A stretch of DNA of 64,000 nucleotides. Source: Costus lasius (Eukaryota; Streptophyta; Magnoliopsida; Zingiberales; Costaceae). The stretch spans positions 14,960,001 through 15,024,000 of the forward strand of contig JANVAS020000231.1 of assembly GCA_027563935.2 (NCBI GenBank). The letters run 5' to 3'. Under the pieces are notes generated by a model. It searched no databases. It was not told where the DNA came from and saw nothing but the letters and a program-made list of their open reading frames with translations. Below are positions 23,223-33,816 of the stretch, piece by piece. How positions within the stretch are numbered: the first letter of the stretch is position 1; each line of letters opens with the position of its first letter. Both the position numbers and the translations under genes were made by a program.

Positions 23223-26200
23223 CTAATGGTTGAGAAATCTCAAACCCATATTATTACAGTGCTTCTCATGCTTCTGCTGCGCCAGAGGCTTTGTAAGCGG
23301 GTCAGCTAGATTGTCATCTGTATGAACCTTGCAGATCTTGATCTCTCCACGATCTATGATCTCACGGATCAAATGAAACCTTCTCTGTATGTGCTTGGAC
23401 TTCTGGTGCGACCGCGGTTCCTTTGCTTGTGCTATTGCTCCAGTGTTATCACAGAAGATAACCAATGGATCTGCACTCGAAGGAACAACACCAAGTTCTT
23501 GAACGAACTTACGAATCCACACTGCCTCCTTGGATGCTTCTGAGGCTGCAACATACTCGGCTTCTGTTGTGGAATCAGCAACAATTGATTGTTTGAAACT
23601 TTTCCACACCACTGCTCCTCCATTCAAGCTAAAAACATAGCCTGATTGCGATCGGAAATCATCCTGGTCAGATTGGAATGAAGCGTCAGTATATCCTTCA
23701 ATACTGAGTTCTTCCAGACCTCCATAAATCAAGAACATATCTTTGGTCCTCCGAAGATATTTCAAAATGTTCTTGACCGCAATCCAGTGTGCCTTACCTG
23801 GATTACTTTGGTATCAACTGGTCACGCTTAACCCGTAAGCGACGTCTGGGCGAGTACACAACATCGCATACATAATGGATCCAATAGCCGAAGCATAAGG
23901 CGTATTGTCCATTTTATCTTTCTCAGATTGTGTTTGAGGACACTGGCTCTTAGAAAGATTCAGACCATGTCTGACTGGAAGATATCCTCTTTTAGAATTT
24001 TCTAAATAGAATCTCTCCAGGACTTTATCGATGTAAGTACTCTGGCACAGCCCGAGAAGCCTCTTAGATCTATCTCTGTAGATCTTCACACCTAATACAT
24101 AGGCTGCTTCTCCTAAATCTTTCATCTGGAAACATTTTCTTAACCATGCTTTGACGGCATGCAGTTCAGGAATATCGTTTCCAATGATCAAGATATCATC
24201 GAAGTAGAGGACTAGGAAAATAATCACGCTCGCACTAAACCTCTTATATACACACGGGTCATCTTCATTTTTGATGAAACCAAATTCACAGATTGATTCA
24301 TCAAAACGAATATTCCAGCTTCTAGATGCTTGTTTTAGTCCATAAATGGACTTCTTTAATTTGCATATTTTATGACAATCTGATGGATTGATGAAACCTT
24401 TAGGTTGTGTCATATACACATCCTCTTCTAGTTTTCCATTAAGGAAAGCGGTTTTCACATCCATTTGCCAGATCTCATAATCATAATATGCAGCTATCGC
24501 GAGAATAATTCGAATAGACTTGAACATAGCTACAGGAGAGAAAGTTTCATCATAATCTATTCCGTAGATTTGTTTGAAACCTTTCGCAACTAGCCTGCCC
24601 TTATAGGTAACCACGTTACCATCCATGTCAATCTTCCTTTTGAAGATCCACTTACAGCCTATAGGGATTACTCCCGGAGGCGGATCAACCAAATCCCAGA
24701 CTTGGTTATCTGACATGGAGTCCATCTCGGCTCGCAAAGCTTCAAGCCATCTTGCTGATTCTGGTCCACTGACCGCATCCGCATAAGTAAGGGGTTCATC
24801 ATCAATGATGTAGACTCCGTCATAGCGCTCAGGCTGTCGACGGATCCTTCCCGATCTTCGCGGTCCCCGTGATATCTGAGTCTCAGGTTGAACATCAACC
24901 TGTTCTATTTGCTCAGGCTCATCCAACTGAGCTTGACTACTTTGTCCTTCTTCTGGATTCTCATCTAGCTTTATTTCTCTCCCACTGGCTTCTTGCAGAA
25001 GAAATTCCTTCTCAAGAAAATAGCCGTACGAGCAACAAATACTTTGTTCTCTTTGGGATCGTAGAAATAATAACCCTTAGTTTCTTTAGGGTAACCGACA
25101 AAGATACATTTATAAGATCTGCTCTCTAGTTTCCTAGAGGCGAGCTTTTTGACATAAGCCTCGCAACCCCAGATTTTAATAAATGTCAAGCTCGGCTGTT
25201 TCCCATACCATAACTCATATGGAGTCTTTGAAATGGCCTTGGATGGCACTCGGTTTAGTACCTTTGCAGCTGTTTCCAGTGCAAATCCCCAAAAGGAGTA
25301 AGGTAGAGTAGCCTGACTCATCATTGAACGAACCATATCCAATAAGGTTCTATTTCTCCTCTCGGACACACCATTCCGTTGCGGTGTTCCTGGCGGAGTG
25401 AGCTGTGAGATAATCCCACACTCCTTCAGATAGTCAGTAAACTCTCGACTCAAGTATTCTCCACCTCGATCGGATCGAAGTGTCTTGATATTCCGGCCTA
25501 ACTGATTCTGTACTTCATTTTTGAACTCTTTGAACTTGTCAAAAGATTCACTCTTATGTCTCATAAGATAGACATAGCCGTATCTACTGAAATCATCAGT
25601 AAAGGTAATTAAGTATGAATAGCCACCTCTGGCATGTTTACTAAATGGCCCACACACATCACTGTGAATGAGGTCAAGTAAACCTGAAGCCCTTTGACCT
25701 TTATTAGAAAAAGGAGACTTTGTCATTTTACCCATTAAACAAGCTTTGCATGTATCAAGCTCCTCATAGGAGAATGATCCCAGCAGTCCATGGTCATGCA
25801 ACCGCTTAATGCGCTTCTTGTTAATATGGCCTAAACGACTATGCCATAGCAAGGTGCTGTCATCAGCATACTTGGCTTTCTTATTATCAATTTATTGTAC
25901 AGAACATTCCATGTCCAACATGAATAACCCATTGTTAATCGACCCAGTAGCATAAACAATATTATCAAATGAAATACAATACTTTAAAGTTTTGCATTCA
26001 AAGGAAAACCCTTTCCTGACAAGAGCAGGAATAGAGATAATATTCTTAGTTATGCTCGGCACAAAATAACAATTGTCAAGTTCTAATACAAGACCAGATG
26101 GTAAAGAGATGTTATATTGTCCTACAGCAACAGCAGCAACCCGTGCCCCGTTTCCAACTCATTGGTCCACCTCATGCTGTCCCACCTGTCTTCTTCTCTT

Positions 26201-26293
26201 GAGTTCCTGTACATTTGAACAAATGTGAACTCCACATGCAGTGTCCAACACCCATGAAATAGAAGAAGATACTATGACTTCAGTCACAAAAAT
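23223..26293 (-). pseudogene. B1 pol pseudogene: protease, integrase, RT, RNase H
   Basis: Read right to left. A protease-end and integrase-start region lies at 26293-25853, with in-frame stops at 26161-26159 (a CGA to TGA change relative to B3) and 25894-25892. Integrase is open from 25852 to 24971 (HHCC region, D,D35E block). A 1-bp loss near 25017 shifts frame. RT with a YFDD motif is open at 24926-23814, ended by a second CGA to TGA change at 23816-23814. RNase H is open at 23765-23223 (TDASF, CDNTGA). The two CGA to TGA changes fit decay of methylated CpG. The protein cannot be made whole. The 5' part of the same gene lies beyond B3 at 35522-36340. Confidence 0.92.
26289..26293. repeat. 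Left target-site duplication of B3 (AAAAT)
   Basis: AAAAT, repeated at 35517-35521. B1 coding sequence continues on both sides. Confidence 0.93.
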
Positions 26294-27993
26294 TGTAGGA
26301 ACCCCTAATCATAAGGGGGCAAAACCCTAAGCATGGCGCTAATGTAAAATATGCAAGCGGAAGCAAGGGTTCAAGATCATTTGCATGCCATATGTTCAAC
26401 TATAATCGATTGAATAGATTGAGATAAAAATCATACCAACGCCATATGCTTGGAAGTCGGCTTGGATAAAGAGAACAAAGTAGATCTCCTCCACAAGTTC
26501 ACACACAAGGTGAAGATGCTTACTCCTTGCGGTCTCTTGTGCTAGCAAGACACCCAAGCCTTCAAGTGTCGAATGGAAGGGGATGATGAACCTCTTGGCC
26601 GAGAGCTCCTCTTGCTCAACCTCTCCTTCTCTTCGTCAATCACCACCCAACCAAAGTCGAATGCGTTGAAGAGAAGAGCGCAAACGCATATGCGTTTTTG
26701 GCATTGAAGTGAGTGAAACCGGCCCTTGATGACTTTCCATAAATGGAAGCTCATCAAGTCCATGCGCTCAACTCAACCCAAACGCATTTTAGGATTGAAC
26801 CATGCGTTCACCATTGTGAACCGGTTCAAGCCAAAATGTCAAATCGGCTTTGGTTCAACAAACCAAACCGAAATAGCTCTAGCCACTTGGTCTAGACCAA
26901 ATTGAACCCCCAAGGCTCATGATCTAACCATTCATCATCTGATGCCCTTGATCTCTCCGATCTAGCATCACCTCTCTCGATCGAAGCTTACCGATCTCAA
27001 GTCCTAATCAATCAAACATGATCAGACCAGATCTCACTTACAATCAGAGATTAAATCCCTTTAATCTGAACTCAAAGAATCCAGTCCATACGATCTGACT
27101 CAAGTAAGCCATATCACCAAATTGTGCGACCCTGAGGGTTTCCTCTAAATGTCGGTAACGATAACTTACGTTATCACGATCAGTGAGGGGTATCTAGCAA
27201 CACATCACTGTCTCCCGATATAAAGGAAAGAGTCTTCCAAGACTACTCCCAAACCATAGCACAAGTGTGACTCAATTCACAAGGCATACATGTGTCCTTT
27301 GCCACTGGATGTTCTTATTGGACAAGCGGGTCAAGCTTGTAACTCCAATACGATGAGCATGATTAGATCAGATGCACATAGTCATCTGGGTATGGCCATA
27401 CACTATCTCAATCATCTCATATAGGGGGGCCCTTAGAACACCACACTCCTTAAACAAGGAGACGGCAATCCTTTATCTATCACTAGTGCCCTAACCTGAT
27501 TCAAGCTCACCATCCAAGATAGTCTATAATCATTATATTTCAAATGATATTGAACTACCTCAAAACAATGACAATCATCATTTAGAAACACAAGTGATCT
27601 CAAGTCAAAGGACATGTGCCACTTGCTGCTTACAGGGATCATTCACATTGTGACAAGCAATGCAATATCCCAGTAGGGTCTGTCCAGTACATCCAATGTA
27701 CCCATGAGTCTACATCTTATTCCATGCTCGAAGCATCCTATATGATTAGCACTCATATTAGTCTCCATCATATCAAGGCTGTCTCATGTTCACCAAGATA
27801 TCTCGACTAAGGACTTATAGCCTGTCAGCCTAGCTGAACAGCTTTGAGACATTATTCAGAAGTACACTTATTACAGCAGACAAGGTAACAACCTGAATAA
27901 CAACCATGCCTTATTATAAACTTAAGAGTTTATTACATGATACTTATACAATCCCAAGGCCTCAAACATTAGCCTTAAGGGCATACCCCAACA
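26294..27993 (-). repeat. B3 3' LTR
   Basis: 1700 bp; element strand TGTTGGGGTATG...GGTTCCTACA. The palindrome GATAAC-TTAC-GTTATC is at 27160-27175. Confidence 0.95.
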
Positions 27994-28004
27994 ATCTCCC
28001 ACTT
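27994..28004 (-). other. Polypurine tract of B3
   Basis: AAGTGGGAGAT on the minus strand, 10 bp downstream of the gag-pol stop. Confidence 0.9.
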
Positions 28005-28013
28005 GCACTTAAT

Positions 28014-31000
28014 CTAATGGTTGAGAAATCTCAAACCCATATTATTACAGTGCTTCTCATGCTTCTGCTGCGCCAGAGGCTTGGTAAGCGGGTCTGCCAG
28101 ATTGTCATCTGTATGAACCTTGCAAATCTTGATCTCGCCTCGATCAATGATCTCCCGGATCAAGTGAAACCGTCTCTGTATGTGCTTGGACTTCTGGTGC
28201 GACCGTGGTTCCTTTGCTTGTGCTATAGCACCAGTGTTATCACAGAAGATAACCAAAGGATCTGCACTCGAAGGAACGACACCAAGTTCTCTCACGAACT
28301 TACGAATCCACACTGCCTCCTTGGATGCTTCCGAGGCTGCAACATACTCGGCTTCTGTTGTGGAATCAGCAACAGTTGACTGTTTGAAGCTCTTCCACAC
28401 CACTGCTCCACCATTCAAGCTAAAAACATAGCCTGATTGCGATCGGAAATCATCCTGGTCCGACTGGAACGAAGCGTCAGTATATCCCTCTATACTGAGT
28501 TCTTCCTGACCACCATATATCAAGAACATATCTTTGGTCCTCCGCAGATATTTTAAGATGTTCTTGACTGCAATCCAGTGCGCCAATCCTGGATTACTTT
28601 GGAATCGACTGGTCACGCTTAACCCGTAAGCGACGTCTGGGCGAGTACACAACATCGCATACATAATGGACCCAATAGCCGAAGCATAAGGCGTATTGTC
28701 CATTTCATCTTTCTCAGTCTGTGTTTGTGGACACTGACTCTTTGAAAGATTCAGACCATGTCTGACTGGAAGATATCCACGTTTAGAATTCTCTAAATGG
28801 AATCTCTCCAGGACTTTATCGATGTAAGTACTCTGGCACAGCCCGAGAAGCCTCTTAGATCTATCCCGGTAGATCTTGACACCTAATACATAGGCTGCTT
28901 CTCCTAGATCTTTCATCTGGAAACATTTTCCTAACCATGCCTTAACAGCATGCAGTTCAGGAATATCATTTCCAATGATCAAGATATCATCGACGTAGAG
29001 GATTAGGAATGTAATCACGCTCCCACTAAACCTCTTATATACACACGGGTCATCTTCGTTCTTGATGAAACCAAACTCAGAGATTGATTCATCAAAACGA
29101 ATATTCCAGCTTCTTGATGCTTGTTTAAGTCCATAAATGGACTTCTTTAACTTGCATATTTTATGACGATCTGCTGGATTAGTGAAACCTTCCGGTTGTG
29201 TCATATACACATCCTCATCCAGATTTCCATTAAGGAAAGCTGTCTTCACATCCATTTGCCAGATCTCATAGTCGTAATATGCTGCTATCGCGAAAAGAAT
29301 CCGAATAGACTTAAACATGGCTACAGGAGAGAAAGTTTCATCATAATCTATCCCGTAGATTTGTTTGAAACCTTTCGCAACTAGCCTGCCTTTATAGGTA
29401 ACCACGTTACCGTCCATGTCAATCTTCTTCTTGAAGATCCATTTACAGCCTATAGGGATTACTCCCGGAGGCGGATCAACCAAATCCCAGACTTGGTTAT
29501 CTGACATGGAGTCCATCTCGGCTCGCATAGCTTCAAGCCATCTAGCTGATTCCGGTCCACTGACCGCATCCGCATAAGTTAGGGGTTCATCATTATCAAT
29601 GATGTAGACTCCGTCATAGCGCTCAGGCTGTCGACGGATCCTACCCGATCTTCGCGGTTCCCGTGATATCTGAGCCTCAGGTTGTTCAGTAACCTGATCT
29701 ACCAGCTCAGGCACATCCAACTCTGCTTGACTACTTTGTCCTTCCTCTGAATTCTCATCCAGCTTTATTTCTCTCCCACTGGCCTCTTGCAGAAGAAACT
29801 CCTTCTCAAGAAATATGGCCGTCCGAGCAACAAAAACCTTGTTCTCTTTGGGATCGTAGAAATAATAACCCTTAGTTTCCTTAGGGTAACCGACAAAGAT
29901 ACATTTCTCAGATCTGCTCTCCAGTTTCCCAGAGGCGAGCTTTTTGACATAAGCCTCGCAACCCCAGATCCTGATAAATGTCAAGCTAGGCTGTTTTCCA
30001 TACCATAACTCATATGGCGTCTTTAAAACTGCCTTGGATGGCACTCGGTTTAGTACCTTTGCAGCTGTTTCCAGTGCAAAACCCCAAAAGGAATATGGAA
30101 GAGTGGCCTGACTCATCATAGAACGAACCATGTCTAGTAACGTTCTATTTCTCCTCTCGGACACACCATTCCATTGCGGTGTTCCTGGCGGAGTGAGCTG
30201 TGAGATAATCCCACACTCCTTCAGATAGTCAGTAAATCCATGACTCAGGTATTCACCACCTCGATCAGAACGAAGTGCCTTGATATTTCGGCCTAGCTGA
30301 TTTTGTACTTCATTTTTGAACTCTTTGAATTTGTCAAAAGATTCACTTTTATGTCTCATTAAATAGACATACCCATACCTACTGAAATCATCAGTAAAGG
30401 TAATGAAGTACTGATAGCCACCTCTGGCATGTTTACTAAAAGGCCCACACACATCACTGTGTATAAGGTCAAGTAAACCCGAAGCCCTTTGACCTTTGTG
30501 AAGAAAAGGAGACTTCGTCATTTTACCCATCAAACAAGCTTTGCATGTATCAATCTCCTCATAGGAGAATGATCCCAGCAGTCCATGTTCATGCAACCGC
30601 TTAATGCGCTTCTCGTTTATATGGCCTAAACGACTATGCCATAACAAGGTGCTGTCATCAGCATACTTGGCTTTCTTATTATCAATGTTTTGTATAGAAT
30701 TTTCCATGTCCAACATGTATAACCCATTGTTAATTGAACCAGTTGCATACACAATATTATCATGAGATAAAACACACTTTGAAATATTGCATTCAAAGGC
30801 AAATCCTTTCCTGACAAGAGCAGGAATAGAGATAATATTCTTGGTAATACTCGGTACAAAATAACAATTGTTTAATTCTAATACAACGCCAGATGGTAAA
30901 GAAATGAAATAGTCTCCTACAGCAACAGCAGCAACCCGTGCCCCGTTTCCAACTCGTAGGTCTACCTCATGCTGTCCCACCTGCCTTCTTCTCTTGAGTT

Positions 31001-31898
31001 CCTGCACATTTGAACAAATGTGAACTCCACATGCAGTGTCCAACACCCATGATATAGTAGAAGAAGATAACATGACCTCAGTCACATATATACCTGAGCC
31101 AGAAGCGATGCTTCCCCTCTTATCTCCTTGGAGCGCTTTACAGTCCTTTTTCCAGTGACCCAGCTGGCCACAGTGGAAACACCTGTTGTCCTTCGACCGC
31201 TTCACCTTCTGTTTCAGGGCCTTGCTGTAATTCTTGATAGGGGCCTTGCCCTTCTTCCCCTTCTTCTTGTTCCTAGAAGGAACCATCAAGACAGAGGTTG
31301 AAGGCTTACCCTTCAGAGTTTCCTCAGTGGTCAAGAGCATATTCAGCAGCTCTGCCGGCGTACAATCGATCTTGTTCATATTAAAGTTAATAATGAACGC
31401 ATCGAAAGAGGGCGGAAGAGACTGCAGAATAATGTCCACAGCAAGCTCCTGGTTGACGGTATGCCCCAGTTTCTCTAGAGCCTCCTTGTGCCCAATCATC
31501 TTGAGCACGTGAGCTCCCACTGGGCTCCCCTCAGCCAGTTTGCTCTGAAAGAAGAGCTTCGTCAGATTATAGCGCTCAGTCCTCGCCTGTGCAGCATATA
31601 GCATCTTGAGGTTCGCTATAATTTCTATAGCCGACATATCCTCATGCTGACGCTGCAGCGGTGGCGTCATAGACGCTAGCATCAGGCAAGCGACATCAAT
31701 GCTATCATTGACGTGCTTTTCGTAGGCTTCCCGAACCGCCCTTGCGGCGTTCGGAGCGGGCTGCGGCGGTATCGCCGTCTCGAGGACATACAGTTTCCTC
31801 TCTGCCTTAAGAACAATCTTAAGGTGTCCGAACCAGTCAGAGAAGTTCGGCCCAGCAAACTTCTCCCTTTCCAGTAGGGATCGCACATTGAAGCTCAT
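28014..31898 (-). CDS. B3 gag-pol polyprotein (Ty1/Copia)
   Basis: An uninterrupted 1294-residue frame in Copia order (Gag, protease, integrase, RT, RNase H). Gag covers about residues 1-235, followed by a Lys-rich stretch and a zinc knuckle with Cys240, Cys243, His248 and Cys253. Protease has Asp287-Thr-Ala. Integrase has the HHCC zinc region near 415-460 and the triad Asp482, Asp545, Glu581, with 35 residues between the last two. RT has YVDD at 968-971. RNase H begins near 1140 (TDASF) with the CDNTGA block further on. All signature residues are present. The ATG at 31898 matches the Gag start of B4. Probably translated as one polyprotein and cut by its own protease. Part of the best-preserved B copy in the window. 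Confidence 0.96.
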   Translation of the reverse strand: MSFNVRSLLEREKFAGPNFSDWFGHLKIVLKAERKLYVLETAIPPQPAPNAARAVREAYEKHVNDSIDVACLMLASMTPPLQRQHEDMSAIEIIANLKMLYAAQARTERYNLTKLFFQSKLAEGSPVGAHVLKMIGHKEALEKLGHTVNQELAVDIILQSLPPSFDAFIINFNMNKIDCTPAELLNMLLTTEETLKGKPSTSVLMVPSRNKKKGKKGKAPIKNYSKALKQKVKRSKDNRCFHCGQLGHWKKDCKALQGDKRGSIASGSGIYVTEVMLSSSTISWVLDTACGVHICSNVQELKRRRQVGQHEVDLRVGNGARVAAVAVGDYFISLPSGVVLELNNCYFVPSITKNIISIPALVRKGFAFECNISKCVLSHDNIVYATGSINNGLYMLDMENSIQNIDNKKAKYADDSTLLWHSRLGHINEKRIKRLHEHGLLGSFSYEEIDTCKACLMGKMTKSPFLHKGQRASGLLDLIHSDVCGPFSKHARGGYQYFITFTDDFSRYGYVYLMRHKSESFDKFKEFKNEVQNQLGRNIKALRSDRGGEYLSHGFTDYLKECGIISQLTPPGTPQWNGVSERRNRTLLDMVRSMMSQATLPYSFWGFALETAAKVLNRVPSKAVLKTPYELWYGKQPSLTFIRIWGCEAYVKKLASGKLESRSEKCIFVGYPKETKGYYFYDPKENKVFVARTAIFLEKEFLLQEASGREIKLDENSEEGQSSQAELDVPELVDQVTEQPEAQISREPRRSGRIRRQPERYDGVYIIDNDEPLTYADAVSGPESARWLEAMRAEMDSMSDNQVWDLVDPPPGVIPIGCKWIFKKKIDMDGNVVTYKGRLVAKGFKQIYGIDYDETFSPVAMFKSIRILFAIAAYYDYEIWQMDVKTAFLNGNLDEDVYMTQPEGFTNPADRHKICKLKKSIYGLKQASRSWNIRFDESISEFGFIKNEDDPCVYKRFSGSVITFLILYVDDILIIGNDIPELHAVKAWLGKCFQMKDLGEAAYVLGVKIYRDRSKRLLGLCQSTYIDKVLERFHLENSKRGYLPVRHGLNLSKSQCPQTQTEKDEMDNTPYASAIGSIMYAMLCTRPDVAYGLSVTSRFQSNPGLAHWIAVKNILKYLRRTKDMFLIYGGQEELSIEGYTDASFQSDQDDFRSQSGYVFSLNGGAVVWKSFKQSTVADSTTEAEYVAASEASKEAVWIRKFVRELGVVPSSADPLVIFCDNTGAIAQAKEPRSHQKSKHIQRRFHLIREIIDRGEIKICKVHTDDNLADPLTKPLAQQKHEKHCNNMGLRFLNH

Positions 31899-32201
31899 GG
31901 TGTTCGTTGCTGCAGGAATCTACAACAAGCAAGAACAGCAAGGTCAGTATCAATGTTTCAGAATCAATCCATGACTTAAGAAAGATTCTTTTCTCACTAT
32001 TTTGTCTGACTGAAAAATCCAGTAAACAGTCCGAAAGAGTAAACACTCTTTTAGTGAGATGGGATCCAGATTTCATACTTGGTCTCCGCGTCCCGCTCAG
32101 GCGAGATAAGATGCACAGAGATGACAAGCACTAGTTTCTGGTAGGCTGTCCCAGCCAATCGCCAACCCGTGCGATTCCCCTTCATCTTGGCAATCCAGCA
32201 G

Positions 32202-32438
32202 ACTGTGCCAACTGAGTTGGTGCAACACAGTCTCTGATCCCAGAGATGGCTGCCTCCATGTGCTACCATATGCGCCACATATGTAGTCTACATGGTCAAG
32301 CTGACCTGACCTACTCCCTGGACCACCACGTGCTATGCTGAGCAACGAGAGGGGATAAATCCCAACTCTGTAACACGCAGGTGAAATCCAGCACCGTCTG
32401 AAGATAGATGGACGTGCCCACTGAGTGGGTTCAACACG
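32202..32438 (-). other. Two bulged RNA hairpins in B3 leader
   Basis: On the RNA strand, 32231-32202 folds as outer stem ACUGUG/CACAGU, 5' bulge UUGCA, inner stem CCAAC/GUUGG and loop UCA. 32438-32413 folds as outer CGUG/CACG, bulge UUGAA, inner CCCAC/GUGGG and loop UCA. The inner stems differ by an A-U to C-G pair swap. B1 and B4 have both at the same distances from gag. A packaging or dimerisation role is a guess. Confidence 0.6.
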
Positions 32439-33526
32439 GCTCCAACGATAGTCAGAAAGGTGAGGTTTCGCGTCAGAAGGCTTACGAGCTTGATATGTTA
32501 GCGTTGGATTTTAACGGTCTTTTATCTTCTTACTATCAGGCATGTCCTATGGCTATAGCAGAAGATAAACATAAATATGCAATTCTAATTATTAGCAATA
32601 AGTAGAAAGCATGATCTTATGTGGTAAAAGCCCATGAACCCTAGTAAGACCTTAATATAACTTAAGTCTTCACTTGAGCTTCTTTGCATCTCATCTGGTC
32701 CAACCCAGTGCCCTAGCGCCAAGAGCACCTCAGGTGCACCACCAGGTGAATGCCCCTCTTGGATGTGTGCCTTTGTTCTTGTCTAATCAAAGTACATTTG
32801 ATCTATCTAGACAAGGTTGACTCACAGGTCAACAACATATTATAAATTAAGTACAATGTGATTCGCAGATCACAAATTAATTTACAATTTTTAAGTCCAG
32901 GCACGCAGGCCCCAGCACAGCACACAATTGGGCAACCCACATAAGACTAAATAAACAAGCATATGGTTCAATCAACATGTGATCCAATCATCTTGAAATT
33001 AAAAGTTTTTGAAAACCCCATGGCATCAATTTTAATTTCCTTATGAGCCCTACAACCTTACAATGGTCCATTGATGGGGATCCACTCATCCATCTAGTTA
33101 GATCCTTTGCCCTTGCATGCACCGAGTCCTAACTGACCCGAGTTGACCTAATGGTCAACCATGCATGCGCCAAGGGCTGAACTACCCCCATGAGTTTTGG
33201 CAAGCGGGTGTGACCCCGGGCCTAACTCAAGTGTGTTCAGTAGTGTCTCAACCAGACCTCGCTACACGCCCTAGATGCAGTCAACCTATAGCCACCTTGT
33301 GCTTGCGCATAGGTGCTATCAGGTTAACCCATCTGAGCTGTCAGATGGTCTGATCAGACTTGGATCTAACCTAGTGGTGACTTCAACCTCATCAACCCAT
33401 CTAAGGGTTTAATGCAGTGGCACCTTAGATCTAATCAAGCGCGCAAGATGTAAGTTTTAGAAAAACCTTAGAACATGCGCAATCATACAAACAAACAACA
33501 TGCTTGCATATAACCCTTAGATCTAA

Positions 33527-33735
33527 GGGGGTCCCCTTCAAGGGGGAGCGCAAACTTTAGGGGGTCCCCTTCAAGGGGGAGCGCATACTTCATATAAGCA
33601 AAGCATGATACAAGCGCAACTTCATTTAAGCAAAGCATGATACAAGCGCAACTTCATGTAAGCAAAGCATGATACAAGCGCAACTTCATGTAAGCAAAGC
33701 ATGATACAAGCGCAACTTCATGTAAGCAAAGCATG
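33527..33735. repeat. Repeat cluster beside the B3 PBS
   Basis: Two copies of GGGGGTCCCCTTCAAGGGGG (from 33527 and 33560), then a 32-bp unit starting AAGCAAAGCATGATACAAGC repeated four times (33596-33723) and a 12-bp part of a fifth. The first motif resembles the end of solo LTR C at 43924. Confidence 0.9.
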
Positions 33736-33802
33736 CCTCAAGTAAAAGTAAGCGCAACATGAGGATCACATCAGCAAACATAATAGCATGCATAGAGCCC
33801 AA

Positions 33803-33814
33803 GCTTTGATACCA
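33803..33814 (-). other. Primer binding site of B3 (initiator tRNA-Met, one change)
   Basis: TGGTATCAAAGC on the minus strand, 2 nt from the 5' LTR. Other elements here have TGGTATCAGAGC, so one base is changed. Confidence 0.88.
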
Positions 33815-33816
33815 AT

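Larger units (their letters stand above)
31899..33802 (-). other. B3 untranslated leader (PBS to gag)
   Basis: 1.9 kb without a convincing gene. It holds two bulged hairpins (32202-32438), a 32-bp tandem array and two copies of an LTR-end-like motif (33527-33735). It lacks the tRNA-like segment that B1 and B4 have at the matching place (here near 32750). Short open frames inside show no domains. Confidence 0.8.

Noticed and set aside
31234..31512. A plus-strand 92-codon open frame, with similar ones at 35670 and 59185
   Set aside because: It is the reverse complement of B-family gag; it is conserved only because gag is.
33596..33735. Regular 32-bp repeats resembling a CRISPR array
   Set aside because: The units are directly adjacent with no unique spacers, and the setting is a plant retrotransposon leader.
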